This document shows, one piece after another, positions 8,344 to 19,956 of a stretch of 64,000 bases of DNA (position 1 is its first letter; each line of letters begins with the position of its first letter). Below the pieces are notes generated by a model, which saw nothing but the letters and a program-made list of their open reading frames with translations, ran no database searches and was not told the DNA's origin. The stretch lies in assembly GCF_023509475.1 (NCBI RefSeq), contig NZ_JAKSDZ010000001.1:186001-250000 (forward strand), read 5' to 3'. Made by a program: the position numbers and the translations under genes. The stretch is from Aestuariirhabdus haliotis (GTDB lineage: Bacteria; Pseudomonadota; Gammaproteobacteria; Pseudomonadales; Aestuariirhabdaceae).

Positions 8344-10569
8344 CTAGGACTGCTGGCGAGGTTTTGACTTGCCCTTGCTGCGAACCTTGCTTTTGGGTTT
8401 GGGCTTGCGCCCCGAACGCGGAGCGGCAAACTTGGGCAATCCGGTGTGCTGGGTAGCAAACCGCTTGCCGCCCTGACCACGGCGCCCTTCGTTGGCCCGG
8501 TGATCGGCAGGCTGTTCTGCGGGTACCAGCTGGTGTTTGCCATTGCCAATCAGATCCGCTCGCCCCATCGCCTTCAGGGAATCACGAATCATCGGCCAAC
8601 CATCCGGGTCATGATAGCGCAGGTAAGCCTTGTGCAATTTACGCTGCTTGACGGTGCGCGGTGTTTCCACTATTTCGGTTTTGTAACCCACCTTTTTCAA
8701 CGGGTTGCGCTGGGAATGGTACATCGCAGTCGCCGTTGCCATGGGTGACGGGTAAAAGGTTTGCACCTGATCGGCACGGAAATCGTTGTTCTTCAGCCAA
8801 AGCGCCAGATTCATCATATCTTCATCCCGCGTACCGGGATGGGCCGCGATAAAGTAGGGAATCAGATACTGTTTTTTCCCGGCTTCGGCCGAAATGGCTT
8901 CAAACATCTCCTTGAAGCGATCGTACGTGCCCATACCCGGCTTCATCATTTTATTCAGCACACCGTCCTCGGTGTGCTCTGGGGCAATCTTGAGATAGCC
9001 GCCAACATGATGGGTAACCAGTTCGCGAATGTATTCCGGATCCTCCACCGCCAGGTCATAACGCAGGCCCGAGGCGATGGAGATCTTCTTGATGCCCGGC
9101 AACGCACGAGCGCGTCGATACAAAGCCGTGGTGTGCTTATGGTCCGTACCAAGATTTTTACAGATCGTCGGGAAAACACAGGAAAGTCGTCGACAACTGG
9201 CTTCAATCTCCCGACTTTTGCAGGCCAGGCGGTACATATTGGCGGTTGGCCCCCCCAGGTCGGAAACCGCTCCGGTAAACCCGGGCACCTCATCGCGCAT
9301 GATCTCCAGTTCGCGAATGATCGAGTCTTCCGAGCGATTCTGGATAATGCGACCCTCGTGCTCGGTAATCGAGCAGAAAGTACAGCCACCAAAACAGCCC
9401 CGCATGATATTGACCGAGAAACGGATCATCTCGTAGGCGGAAATTTTGGCCCCACCATATTTGGGATGAGGTACCCGCTTGTAGGGTTGCTCAAACACCG
9501 TATCGAGTTCGTTGGTTTCTAGCGGAATGGGCGGCGGATTAACCCAGAGATCTTTATTGCCATGGGACTGCACCATCGCACGGGCATTATAGGGATTGGT
9601 TTCCTTGTGCAGAATGCGCGAAGCATGAGCGTACAACACCGGATCATTACGGACACGCTCAAAAGCTGGCAGGCGAATATACTCTTTGGGCGCCGTTTGT
9701 TTTGTATCGACGGGAAGCTTGATTACCTGCAGATCGGGCTCTTTAATCGGCTCTTCGGGCGCGTCTTCGTTAGCCTGCCCGGGAGTATCCATTCCCTGTT
9801 CTTCCAGGGTCAAATAAGGATTCAGTTTGGGGGCTACCTTACCCAGTTTATCGACTCGAGTGGAGTCAATCTCAAGCCAGCCTTCGGGCAATTCTTTTCT
9901 CTGGAAGGCGGTACCGCGAACATCCTGAATCTGGTCAATGCTGTCCCCGGCGGCCAGGCGATGAGCAATCTCGACAATCGCCCGCTCTCCGTTGCCGTAG
10001 ACAATCATATCCGCGGTCGCGTCCACCACCACCGAGCGCCTTACTTTATCTTCCCAGTAGTCGTAATGAGCGATTCGACGCAGGCTGGCTTCGATGCCTC
10101 CCAAAACAATGGGGATCTCTTTATAGGCCTCCTTGCAGCGCTGGGAATAGACCACCGCCGCCCGGTCCGGACGCTTACCCGCTAGCCCGCCAGGTGTGTA
10201 GGCATCATCGGAACGCAGACGCCGGTCGGCGGTATAACGGTTGATCATGGAATCCATATTGCCGGCGGTGACACCAAAAAACAGATTGGGTGCCCCGAGT
10301 CGCATAAAGTCGTCTTTGCTGCTCCAGTCCGGCTGGTCGATGATACCCACCCGAAAGCCCTGCGCCTCCAGGGTTCTACCGATCACCGCCATACCAAAAC
10401 TGGGGTGATCGACATAGGCGTCACCAGTAACGACAATGATGTCACAGGCTTCCCAACCCAGCTCATCCATCTCTTCTCGTGTAGTCGGTAGAAACGTAGC
10501 GACGCCAAAACATTCCGCCCAGTATTTGCGGTAGGAGAATAGGTCTTTGGCTTGAGTAGAGAGAGACAT
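8344..10569 (-). CDS. ygiQ: YgiQ-family radical SAM protein
   Basis: A long radical SAM protein (741 residues) of the YgiQ family, whose reaction is not established. The N-terminal domain has [20 protein letters not shown] and [18 protein letters not shown], nearly identical to what I recall of E. coli YgiQ. The iron-sulfur cluster motif is CFGGCTFC (C-x3-C-x2-C) followed by [18 protein letters not shown]. The C terminus is a lysine/arginine/serine-rich basic tail that could bind nucleic acid. A TTG at 10581 could extend the frame by four residues, but the ATG at 10569 matches the family start. Confidence 0.93.
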   Translation of the reverse strand: MSLSTQAKDLFSYRKYWAECFGVATFLPTTREEMDELGWEACDIIVVTGDAYVDHPSFGMAVIGRTLEAQGFRVGIIDQPDWSSKDDFMRLGAPNLFFGVTAGNMDSMINRYTADRRLRSDDAYTPGGLAGKRPDRAAVVYSQRCKEAYKEIPIVLGGIEASLRRIAHYDYWEDKVRRSVVVDATADMIVYGNGERAIVEIAHRLAAGDSIDQIQDVRGTAFQRKELPEGWLEIDSTRVDKLGKVAPKLNPYLTLEEQGMDTPGQANEDAPEEPIKEPDLQVIKLPVDTKQTAPKEYIRLPAFERVRNDPVLYAHASRILHKETNPYNARAMVQSHGNKDLWVNPPPIPLETNELDTVFEQPYKRVPHPKYGGAKISAYEMIRFSVNIMRGCFGGCTFCSITEHEGRIIQNRSEDSIIRELEIMRDEVPGFTGAVSDLGGPTANMYRLACKSREIEASCRRLSCVFPTICKNLGTDHKHTTALYRRARALPGIKKISIASGLRYDLAVEDPEYIRELVTHHVGGYLKIAPEHTEDGVLNKMMKPGMGTYDRFKEMFEAISAEAGKKQYLIPYFIAAHPGTRDEDMMNLALWLKNNDFRADQVQTFYPSPMATATAMYHSQRNPLKKVGYKTEIVETPRTVKQRKLHKAYLRYHDPDGWPMIRDSLKAMGRADLIGNGKHQLVPAEQPADHRANEGRRGQGGKRFATQHTGLPKFAAPRSGRKPKPKSKVRSKGKSKPRQQS

Positions 10570-10960
10570 GCTGAACACCAAAAAAATGGGCGCGTAGTAT
10601 AACGGAAAATGCTGGATAAAAAATAATCAGGCCGTTATTTAAAACAACCCTTTTATCACGTCTTGTGGCATTTCCTGATTTTTCGATGGAGGGGAAATTT
10701 TACGAAAACGCACTACCTTTCTTTGTTGGGCACCGAAGTGAAGCCACAAAACACATTTCTATTCACAGCTTTCGGCACAGGTTATACACAGGCTAGTTAA
10801 AAAACCGTCGTTTCACTCTAGAATAATGTGGTGAAATAGACGATATCATCCGCAAAAGGGCTTGGTATTTAGGGGTTTATTTTCGAAGTTGATGTACCAA
10901 CAACATACCCACTGCTCGCTAACAATTTACCATCAACTTATACATTAGTTATCAACAAAC
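10570..10960. other. 391-base gap with DnaA-box-like sites
   Basis: No gene was recognised here. The AT-rich gap carries TTATACACA (10782-10790, fits TTWTNCACA), CTATTCACA (10759-10767, one mismatch) and TTATCAACA (10949-10957, one mismatch from TTATCCACA). It must include the ygiQ promoter. The sites may be chance matches or a minor DnaA-binding cluster. Confidence 0.4.
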
Positions 10961-11551
10961 TTATCCCTGCAGCCATTCACTCACCTTACGTGAAATCCAT
11001 TCGGGATCGGGCGTCTGGTTATCATCCGCCATAAGGTTACCTTCACCCGCCAACACTTCCTGTTGATAAGCCTCGGTCGCCAGGCGAATCAATGCTTGCT
11101 CGGCCGGGTTACGCTTAAGCGGCAAGTGTTCAACGGCAATCCCCACCTCTGCCAGTATCTCGATGGAATCCCGTAGCCGGTAATCTTCCGCGTAATAGAT
11201 GCGCTTCACACCGCCAAGATTGATCAAACGTTTGGCGCACATGCGGCAAGGCAGATGGGTCACGAAGACAAACTTTTCATAGTGGCGAGGGGTATCGCAG
11301 TTAATCACCGCATTTTCCTCGGAATGCAGACAACCACAGGAGCCAGGAATGTCACTGTCACACTTGTTGTGCAACCCGGAGGCATTACCGTTATAACCCA
11401 CCGCAAACACCTTGCGGTAATCGGTACTGGTAATAACCGTACCGACATTGAGTCGGTGGCACGAAGAACGTTCGGCAATCTGGAAAGCAAAGCCCATATA
11501 CACATCCGCAAAACTGGGGCGTTCTTTCTTACCTTGGGGCGCCTGACTCAC
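10961..11551 (-). CDS. dCMP deaminase-family protein
   Basis: A 196-residue zinc-dependent deaminase of the deoxycytidylate deaminase (ComEB/Dcd-type CDA fold) family, which converts dCMP to dUMP for thymidylate synthesis. Zinc ligands and the catalytic glutamate are visible in CGCLHSEENAV (H-x-E) and HLPCRMCAKRLIN (P-C-x2-C). An extra tail of about 60 residues follows the core. The start is a GTG with AGGAG about 8 bases upstream. The family also holds less characterised deaminases, so the substrate is likely but not certain. Confidence 0.85.
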   Translation of the reverse strand: MSQAPQGKKERPSFADVYMGFAFQIAERSSCHRLNVGTVITSTDYRKVFAVGYNGNASGLHNKCDSDIPGSCGCLHSEENAVINCDTPRHYEKFVFVTHLPCRMCAKRLINLGGVKRIYYAEDYRLRDSIEILAEVGIAVEHLPLKRNPAEQALIRLATEAYQQEVLAGEGNLMADDNQTPDPEWISRKVSEWLQG

Positions 11552-11627
11552 AAATACTCTCCTGTGTTAAACACTTGCTGGGCGTTATTGTACTGTCGCC
11601 AATGAGCTAAACCCAGACTCGGATCAA

Positions 11628-12395
11628 CTATTGCCTATAAGGTGCCCCAAGACGATCCAATTTGCGCAATAATCCTGGCCAAGCCAAACCACCTCCGACC
11701 GAATTAGTGACCTGATCAACCGCCGCTTTCATACCTGAAATAATGGGTTCCGGGACTCTAGTCAATTCTGTGCCGCCGGCTTGTGCCAATAACTGCACCT
11801 CACAGGCCCGTTGCAGGATATACATCGAGAGGAAAGCATCGGCAATCGTGTTGGCACAGGTTAACAGGCCATGATTGCGTAAAATCATAAAGTTAGTCGA
11901 ACCCAAATCCTTAACTAGCCTGGCTTTTTCATCATCACGCAGCGCCAGTCCTTCATAGTCGTGGTAACTCAACCCGGATAACGGAAACAACGACTGTTGC
12001 GAGATAGGTAATAATCCCTGCTTCTGGGCAGAAACAGCCACCCCTTCTTTTGTATGCAGATGTAACACGCAATGAGCATCACTGCGCGCCTCATGGATCG
12101 CGCTATGGATCGTGAAACCAGCCGGGTTAATATCGTATTCGGAAGGCATGACCTTGTTTGCCGATAAATCGATTTTTACCAGGCTGCTAGCGGTTATTTC
12201 ATCAAACATCATGCCGTATGGGTTGATCAAAAAGTGTTGATCAGGCCCTGGAACCTTGGCCGATATATGAGTAAATATCAGATCATCCCAGCCATATTCT
12301 GCCACCAGATTGTAGCAGGCGGCCAGATTGACCCTGGTTTCCCACTCACTTGTTGTTACCTGCTGCTTCACCCTATTGGTGGATTGCTGCGTCAT
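11628..12395 (-). CDS. Class II aldolase/adducin-family protein
   Basis: A 255-residue protein of the class II aldolase/adducin fold, related to fuculose-phosphate aldolase. The zinc-binding HLHT pair (CVLHLHTKEGVAV) and the downstream ILRNHGLLTC histidine are present, as are IFTHISAKVPG and FLINPYGMMFDEI. Many members of this subgroup act on unknown substrates, so no reaction is assigned. AGGA lies 7 bases upstream of the ATG. The gene ends 76 bases from the dCMP deaminase start, with no clear terminator, and starts 45 bases beyond the end of the hydrolase gene. Confidence 0.85.
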   Translation of the reverse strand: MTQQSTNRVKQQVTTSEWETRVNLAACYNLVAEYGWDDLIFTHISAKVPGPDQHFLINPYGMMFDEITASSLVKIDLSANKVMPSEYDINPAGFTIHSAIHEARSDAHCVLHLHTKEGVAVSAQKQGLLPISQQSLFPLSGLSYHDYEGLALRDDEKARLVKDLGSTNFMILRNHGLLTCANTIADAFLSMYILQRACEVQLLAQAGGTELTRVPEPIISGMKAAVDQVTNSVGGGLAWPGLLRKLDRLGAPYRQ

Positions 12396-12440
12396 GAAAT
12401 AGTCCTGTTGTTATTGTGTTGTATTTCATTTTTGAAAACT

Positions 12441-13637
12441 CTAATAAATAAACAAACGCCGATTAATCAATTCAAACAGCTCTGTGTTAGACAATACACC
12501 TACATGGCTTTCCCTGATGCCTAGCTGTTGATTGACCTGCTTCTGTATTGGGTACGATAACTGGCTGGCCAGAGTCACACTGCCATCATTGGCTTCTGTA
12601 TTCATTACACCTGTAGACTGGTAGCTGAACACCAGCGTATGGGGCACTCGAATCCGCTTTTCTATTGAATTAATACGTTGTAAAAATTCACTACCCGGCG
12701 ACATATCTTTCCAGACTTTAGGTGATGACATTTTGGCGCCGGTTGCAGCCGCCTCATGCCCCAACCAAGGTGTAGACACCGTTATGTATTCACCGAGTAG
12801 AGGACATCGCTGACTTTCTTGGCAGCGCTGCAGCCACCGTCGTGTAATCAGTCCGCCCATGCTGTGGGCAATCACATGAACACGTTCAAACTCATATCGA
12901 TGCTGCAAAATATTCATTGCATTTTCGATTCCTGAAGACAACTGCTCCAGAGGAAACCCTGATGGATATGCCAACAGCAGTACCTGAAACCTTTGACGAT
13001 CGATATGACTGATAATGTGCTTGAATTGAGCGGGATATCCACTCATACCATGCACCATAAAGATGACCTGCTTGTCGCCATCGTAGGGCTGCAAAAAATA
13101 GTAACCCATTTTTCCTGTTTGCAAACTGGTTAGCGGCTCAAACAATCCAGCCTTGCCAATTTTCTCTCCAATAATAGGGTCATCGATATCCACTATTGCA
13201 CCTAGCTTAACCGGGATTAAGTCGAGATAGGCTCTCAGGTTAGCAGGCAGAATAGGTCCTACTTCTTGCGGCTGTAAAACCAGCAATCTATTTTCATTAA
13301 GCTCAAATTCATTTCGTTCGACGAAACTGTAGGGCTCCCCTTCTTGCCAATCAAGATCCCCATTCAAATCAGAAAACGCAACGACGTGTACTGTTGTCTT
13401 GGGAAATACTGTTGAAATATGGCCGGGTCTACTGATGATTCGAAGGCTGTGAGAAACCTTTTCCTCTGGATGATAAAAGACAATCACAATAGGGCTTTCG
13501 GGCGCCGAGGGTGAAACCAGGTCAAACTCAGCCGTAAAGACCGATTCATTAAACAGGTTTAGTTCGCTCTCCATTTTCATAATAGAGCAGCCCTGCATGA
13601 TCCCGACAAGGGATGTCAGCAGAAAAATTTTACACAT
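12441..13637 (-). CDS. Putative lipoprotein alpha/beta hydrolase
   Basis: An alpha/beta-hydrolase with the oxyanion-hole region FMVHGMSGYPAQF and the nucleophile elbow AHSMGGL, so it is probably an esterase or lipase; the serine is near residue 257. The start at 13637 is chosen because it yields a compact signal peptide, MCKIFLLTSLVGIMQGC, whose end resembles a lipobox with the lipidated cysteine at residue 17. The reading frame continues upstream to a GTG at 13718, which would bury this signal, and neither start has a strong Shine-Dalgarno. The roughly 190 residues before the hydrolase core match no domain I recognise. The gene lies 107 bases downstream of glmS and looks more AT-rich than the left-arm genes. 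Confidence 0.75.
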   Translation of the reverse strand: MCKIFLLTSLVGIMQGCSIMKMESELNLFNESVFTAEFDLVSPSAPESPIVIVFYHPEEKVSHSLRIISRPGHISTVFPKTTVHVVAFSDLNGDLDWQEGEPYSFVERNEFELNENRLLVLQPQEVGPILPANLRAYLDLIPVKLGAIVDIDDPIIGEKIGKAGLFEPLTSLQTGKMGYYFLQPYDGDKQVIFMVHGMSGYPAQFKHIISHIDRQRFQVLLLAYPSGFPLEQLSSGIENAMNILQHRYEFERVHVIAHSMGGLITRRWLQRCQESQRCPLLGEYITVSTPWLGHEAAATGAKMSSPKVWKDMSPGSEFLQRINSIEKRIRVPHTLVFSYQSTGVMNTEANDGSVTLASQLSYPIQKQVNQQLGIRESHVGVLSNTELFELINRRLFIY

Positions 13638-13744
13638 TAATAAAATCTTCAGGCTTCGTACTGCAGTTATCCTTAAGCTGATAACTCCTACTCCCATATG
13701 ATGTTCTCTACTGCTCACATCCTGAGTGTCGACACACTTTTAAA

Positions 13745-15577
13745 CTACTCAACAGTGACCGACTTTGCCAGGTTTCTTGGCTGATCAACATCGGTGCCCT
13801 TAATAATTGCAACGTAGTAAGACAGTAATTGCAGAGGAATGGTATAAACAATGGGAGCAATCACATCGGCAACCCGATTGAGCGTTATCACCTCGACATT
13901 GTCGCCTTGCATCAACCGGGCATCGCTGTCTGCAAACACATACAACAGTCCGCCTCGTGCCCTGACCTCCTCCATATTGGATTTGAGTTTTTCGAGCAAT
14001 TCATTATTTGGCGCTACCACGACCACTGGCATATTGTTATCAATTAACGCCAGTGGACCGTGTTTCAATTCGCCCGCCGCGTAGGCTTCAGCATGGATAT
14101 AGCTGATCTCTTTTAGCTTGAGAGCCCCTTCCATGGCAATTGGATATTGGCTTCCTCGCCCTAAAAATAAACTGTGGTGCTTATCAGAAAATGCCTCAGC
14201 CATTGCTTCAATCGGTTTGCTCAGTGATAGTGACGATTCAATAACGCTGGGCAATAGGCGTAATGATTTTACTATATCGGCTTCTTGTTCATTAGCCATG
14301 CCATTGTGTCGGCCAATCGCGGCAACCAACATCAATAACGAAACCAGCTGAGTGGTAAACGCCTTGGTTGATGCAACCCCAATTTCGGCCCCGGCTCTAG
14401 TCATAAACGCCAGGTCGGATTCACGTACCAACGAGGATCCTGGTACATTACACAGCGTAAGCGATGCCATGTAACCGGATTCTTTGGCCAGACGAAGCGC
14501 AGCCAGTGTGTCGGCCGTCTCCCCGGACTGAGAGATTGTCACCAATAAACTATTGGCAGGAACAAAGCTTTTCCTGTATCTGAATTCGGAGGCAATCTCA
14601 ACATTACATTGAATTCCGGCTATCTCTTCAAACCAATAACGTGCAACCATGCCAGCGTGATAGCTTGTGCCACAGGCTATAATTTGAACATTCCTCACCT
14701 TTGAAAATATTTCTTCGGCTTTTTCGCCAAAAGAATCGATCAATACCTGCTTATCACCTAACCGCCCTTCCAGAGTATTTCTTACCGAGTCTGGCTGCTC
14801 ATGAATTTCCTTAAGCATATAATGCCGATACTGGCCTTTGTCGCCCGCATCATGGTCAAGATCACTCTCAATAATTTTTCTTGTTACTTTTTTGCCAGTG
14901 CGATCATAGATATCGATTCGATTTCGTCTTAACTCGCACACATCACCTTCTTCTAAAAATTGAAAGCGTCTTGTCACAGGCAGTAAGGCAAGCTGATCTG
15001 ATGCCAGAAAATTTTCACCAATACCCAAGCCGACTACCAGTGGACTACCGGATCGGGCGGCAACCAATTTTGATGGATCTCTTCGATCCATGACCACTGT
15101 TCCGTAGGCTCCTTCAAGCTGATTTACGGCAGCTAATACAGCGGATAAAAGGTCCTTGTTTTTTGTTAGTTCGTGATGAATCAAATGAGCCATCACTTCT
15201 GTGTCAGTTTCTGATAAAAACTCATACCCTTTAGCTGTTAATTCATCGCGTAAGGTTTCGTGGTTTTCGATAATTCCGTTATGAACTATAGCCAGGTCAT
15301 CAGAGGAAACATGAGGATGTGCGTTTCTTTCACTGGGCTCACCATGGGTTGCCCATCGGGTATGCGCAATTCCGGTTCCTCCCGCCAAGGGTTGTAATGA
15401 GAGTGCGTCATCAAGCTCTGCGACCTTTCCAAGTCTACGTACGCGCTGCAGGTTGCTTTGGTTATCGACAACTGCCATACCAGCAGAATCATAGCCTCGG
15501 TATTCGAGCCGCTTTAATCCTTCCAAAAGAATATCGGCTACATCCCTCTGGGCAACGGCCCCGACAATTCCACACAT
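13745..15577 (-). CDS. glmS: Glutamine - fructose-6-phosphate aminotransferase (isomerizing)
   Basis: A 610-residue GlmS, which makes glucosamine-6-phosphate, the first step towards UDP-GlcNAc for peptidoglycan and lipopolysaccharide. The mature N-terminal cysteine nucleophile is in [13 protein letters not shown], followed by [13 protein letters not shown]. Two SIS sugar-isomerase domains follow ([40 protein letters not shown]) and the protein ends in [11 protein letters not shown], as usual. AAGGA precedes the ATG. It is 34 bases from glmU. No glmR-type DeoR regulator lies between them, unlike in Pseudomonas aeruginosa. Confidence 0.98.
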   Translation of the reverse strand: MCGIVGAVAQRDVADILLEGLKRLEYRGYDSAGMAVVDNQSNLQRVRRLGKVAELDDALSLQPLAGGTGIAHTRWATHGEPSERNAHPHVSSDDLAIVHNGIIENHETLRDELTAKGYEFLSETDTEVMAHLIHHELTKNKDLLSAVLAAVNQLEGAYGTVVMDRRDPSKLVAARSGSPLVVGLGIGENFLASDQLALLPVTRRFQFLEEGDVCELRRNRIDIYDRTGKKVTRKIIESDLDHDAGDKGQYRHYMLKEIHEQPDSVRNTLEGRLGDKQVLIDSFGEKAEEIFSKVRNVQIIACGTSYHAGMVARYWFEEIAGIQCNVEIASEFRYRKSFVPANSLLVTISQSGETADTLAALRLAKESGYMASLTLCNVPGSSLVRESDLAFMTRAGAEIGVASTKAFTTQLVSLLMLVAAIGRHNGMANEQEADIVKSLRLLPSVIESSLSLSKPIEAMAEAFSDKHHSLFLGRGSQYPIAMEGALKLKEISYIHAEAYAAGELKHGPLALIDNNMPVVVVAPNNELLEKLKSNMEEVRARGGLLYVFADSDARLMQGDNVEVITLNRVADVIAPIVYTIPLQLLSYYVAIIKGTDVDQPRNLAKSVTVE

Positions 15578-15611
15578 AGAAGCTTTCCTTTAATCCTGAC
15601 TGTTAGGTTGC

Positions 15612-16988
15612 TTAATCTGTTTTTACAGGTCTCTGCCAACCACTGATATTTTTTTGACGACCGCGGGCAACGGCCAACTCACCATCCGCAACCGATTTTG
15701 TAACGGTGGACCCTGCACCTGTTGTCGCATTTTCGCCAATGCTCACTGGAGCTACCAAAGAGGTGTTCGAGCCAATAAACGCACCATCTTTGATCTCTGT
15801 TTTGAATTTGTTGACGCCATCATAGTTACAGGTAATGGTTCCCGCGCCAACATTGACCCCGGTGCCCAGCTCCGCATCCCCGACATAGCTCAGGTGATTA
15901 ATTTTACTACCTTCGCCCACCTTGGTTTTTTTTGTTTCTACAAAATTACCGATTTTGGCTTTTTCTTCAAGCTCTGTTCCTGGACGTAACCGTGCATAAG
16001 GGCCTACCTCACAATCATTACCAACTATTGCCTGCTCCAAAACAGTATTGGCTTTAATAACCGATCCCTCACCAATTGTGGAATCGCTGATTACACAATT
16101 AGGTCCAATACTGGCACCTTCACCAATCTCTACCTTGCCCGTAAATACTGTGTTCACATCGATCAGAACATCATTACCTATGCTTAAGGTTCCTCGAACA
16201 TCGATTCTGGATGGATCCATTAAGGTCGCACCTTCAGCCATCAAACGATCGGCTTGTTGCCTTTGATACCAGCGCTCCAGTGACGCCAATTGCATGCGGT
16301 TGTTCACGCCCTGCACCTCTTGCTCGACTTCAGCATTGCAAGGAGCCACACGGCCACCTTCTTTAACGGCCATTGCTACGATATCGGTCAGGTAAAACTC
16401 GCCCTGTGCATTATTAGAATCCAGAGCAGGTAGCCATCGTCCTAGATTTTCACCGGTGCTGGCCAGAATGCCAGTATTGACTTCCGCTACTTTAAGCTCA
16501 ACTTCGCTGGCATCTTTATGCTCGACGATCGATGTAACATCACCGTTATCGCTGCGAATAATGCGGCCATATCCTGTTGGGTCATCGAGGGTTACCGTCA
16601 GCAGAGACAGTGGCGCTGCATCCAATGCGCCGACCAATTCTATCAGGGTAGTCGCCAAGGTCAGGGGAACATCGCCATAAAGTACCAACACCCGATCCGC
16701 GCCTTTGATATTGGGTAAGGCCTGGGCAACGGCATGCCCGGTTCCTTTTTGTTCGAGCTGATCTACCCAGGAAACCGGTAACTCTTGTAACGCTGATTTC
16801 ACCTGTTCACCGCCATGACCAACAACAACATGAATATTGCCACCACCAAAGTGGTCGGCGCATTCCTGGGCCCGCTCGATCACATGTTGCACCATCGGCT
16901 TACCGGCAATACGGTGTAACACCTTGGGTAAAGAGGACTTCATTCGGCTGCCCTGGCCAGCGGCCAAAATTACAATATCAACGCGCAT
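15612..16988 (-). CDS. glmU: Bifunctional GlcNAc-1-P uridyltransferase / glucosamine-1-P acetyltransferase
   Basis: A 458-residue GlmU, making UDP-GlcNAc from glucosamine-1-phosphate in two steps. The N-terminal pyrophosphorylase domain carries LAAGQGSRMKSSLPKVLHR, and the C-terminal half is a left-handed beta-helix of hexapeptide repeats with KIGNFVETKKTKVGEGSK and GAGTITCNYDG. The frame extends 16 codons upstream (to 17036), but the ATG at 16988 gives MRVDIVILAAG, the family N terminus, with AGG at a suitable distance. It forms an operon with glmS, downstream of the atp terminator. Confidence 0.97.
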   Translation of the reverse strand: MRVDIVILAAGQGSRMKSSLPKVLHRIAGKPMVQHVIERAQECADHFGGGNIHVVVGHGGEQVKSALQELPVSWVDQLEQKGTGHAVAQALPNIKGADRVLVLYGDVPLTLATTLIELVGALDAAPLSLLTVTLDDPTGYGRIIRSDNGDVTSIVEHKDASEVELKVAEVNTGILASTGENLGRWLPALDSNNAQGEFYLTDIVAMAVKEGGRVAPCNAEVEQEVQGVNNRMQLASLERWYQRQQADRLMAEGATLMDPSRIDVRGTLSIGNDVLIDVNTVFTGKVEIGEGASIGPNCVISDSTIGEGSVIKANTVLEQAIVGNDCEVGPYARLRPGTELEEKAKIGNFVETKKTKVGEGSKINHLSYVGDAELGTGVNVGAGTITCNYDGVNKFKTEIKDGAFIGSNTSLVAPVSIGENATTGAGSTVTKSVADGELAVARGRQKNISGWQRPVKTD

Positions 16989-17038
16989 GCACTCAACCTG
17001 TTTAATAGAAGTGAACGAATAAAGAGTGTAACCCAAAT

Positions 17039-17068
17039 AAAAAAAGGGCAGTCCGCAGACTGCCCTTT
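17039..17068 (-). terminator. Rho-independent terminator of the atp operon
   Basis: On the minus strand AAAGGGCAGTC pairs with GACTGCCCTTT (11 bp, 4-base loop), followed by seven Ts. It lies 23 bases after the atpC stop and separates the atp operon from glmU. Confidence 0.93.
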
Positions 17069-17090
17069 ATTGTAAACCACTCAGGTTCCG

Positions 17091-17516
17091 CTATTTACTT
17101 ACTTTATCACGGATCTGTCTGAGGGTTCTCAGCTGCGCACTGGCTTCCGCCAGCTGTGCCGCCGCACGGGAATAATCCAGCTCGGAGCTCTGATTAGCCA
17201 ATGCGTCTTCGGCATCCTTTTTGGCTTGTTCGGCAGCCGCTTCACTCATGTCGTCAGCGCGCAGAGCCGTGTCAGCCAGCACCTTGACATTGTTAGGCTG
17301 TACTTCCAGAAAACCACCAGAGATGTAGTAAATCTCCTCTTCCCCATTCTGCTTGGTAATGCGAATAGGGCCGGGCTTCAAGCCAGTGATCAGGGGCGCG
17401 TGGCCAGGCTTAACACCCAGTTCGCCTTCGCTACCGTAGGCAATGACCGTCTCTACCAGTCCGGAGAAGATCGCCTTTTCAGCGCTGACGATGTCACAAT
17501 GAACTGTGATTGCCAT
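17091..17516 (-). CDS. atpC: ATP synthase F1 subunit epsilon
   Basis: A 141-residue epsilon subunit, the rotor-stalk element that couples c-ring rotation to catalysis and inhibits ATP hydrolysis. The N-terminal beta-sandwich is recognisable ([36 protein letters not shown]), and the C-terminal helical hairpin is alanine-rich. It is the last gene of the operon, 62 bases after atpD, and is followed by the operon terminator. Confidence 0.97.
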   Translation of the reverse strand: MAITVHCDIVSAEKAIFSGLVETVIAYGSEGELGVKPGHAPLITGLKPGPIRITKQNGEEEIYYISGGFLEVQPNNVKVLADTALRADDMSEAAAEQAKKDAEDALANQSSELDYSRAAAQLAEASAQLRTLRQIRDKVSK

Positions 17517-17578
17517 CGTTATATGCCTCTTGTCGTGAATTCAGTGGCGGCGACCACCAAGGTGGTCGCCTGCACAAC

Positions 17579-18988
<1,410 letters not shown>

Positions 18989-19016
18989 CTATAAATACTC
19001 ATTGGTCATCGGTGCC

Positions 19017-19877
19017 TTAAACGGCAGCCGCGCCACTTACTATCTCTGAAATTTCTTGGGTAATCGCAGCCTGACGAGCTTTGTTGTAAACCAACTGCAG
19101 TTCATCAATCAGCTCGCCCGCGTTATCGGTTGCACTCTTCATTGCCACCATTCGCGCAGCTTGCTCACAAGCACCGTTTTCAACAACTGCCTGATACACC
19201 TGTGATTCGATATAGCGAACCAGCAAACCATCCAGCAGTTCTTTTGCATCGGGCTCATAAATGTAATCCCAATGGTGCTTCAACGATTCATCTTCAGCTG
19301 CGGGTAAAGGTAGCAACTGCTCATCAACCGGGCGTTGGGTCATGGTGTTAACAAAATCGTTGTACACCAGGAACAGGCGATCAATCTTGCCTTCATCGTA
19401 GGCATCCAGCATCACCTTAACCGCACCAATCAAATCTGCAATATTGGGTTGATCACCCAGATCGCTGATCGCAGCTACAACATTGCCACCAAAGTGGCGG
19501 AAAAACGCCCCAGCTTTTTTACCCACGACGCAGATATCTACGTCTACTTTCTGTTCAGACCAGGATTGCATCGACTTGATCGCATGCTTGAACATATTGA
19601 TGTTCAAGCCGCCGCACAAGCCACGATCGGTTGATACGATAATGTATCCAACGCGTTTCACATCGCGCTCATCCATGTAGGCATGCTGGTACTCAGGTGA
19701 TGAGTTTGCAACATGACCAACCACTTCACGAATACGCTTGGCGTAAGGGCGGCTGGCTTCCATACGATTTTGAGCTTTACGCATTTTACTCGCAGCCACC
19801 ATTTCCATGGCACTGGTAATCTTCTGCGTATTTTTGATGCTACCAATCTGTGTACGTATCTCTTTTCCGACTGCCAT
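19017..19877 (-). CDS. atpG: ATP synthase F1 subunit gamma
   Basis: A 286-residue gamma subunit, the central rotating shaft. The N-terminal helix ([20 protein letters not shown], then [10 protein letters not shown]) and the C-terminal helix ([20 protein letters not shown] and [17 protein letters not shown]) that form the coiled coil are both highly conserved, as is [11 protein letters not shown] in the middle domain. Confidence 0.98.
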   Translation of the reverse strand: MAVGKEIRTQIGSIKNTQKITSAMEMVAASKMRKAQNRMEASRPYAKRIREVVGHVANSSPEYQHAYMDERDVKRVGYIIVSTDRGLCGGLNINMFKHAIKSMQSWSEQKVDVDICVVGKKAGAFFRHFGGNVVAAISDLGDQPNIADLIGAVKVMLDAYDEGKIDRLFLVYNDFVNTMTQRPVDEQLLPLPAAEDESLKHHWDYIYEPDAKELLDGLLVRYIESQVYQAVVENGACEQAARMVAMKSATDNAGELIDELQLVYNKARQAAITQEISEIVSGAAAV

Positions 19878-19956
19878 ATCTCACCTTTCTGGTTTGCTGG
19901 CACTACCCTTGGGTAGTACGGAAAAGCCAGTCGCTAAGCGGCTGGCCTTTCTCTTG

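Noticed and set aside
10687-10797. A 36-codon open frame in the ygiQ-dCMP deaminase gap
   Set aside because: No Shine-Dalgarno and no similarity that I recognise; it also spans a DnaA-box-like site.
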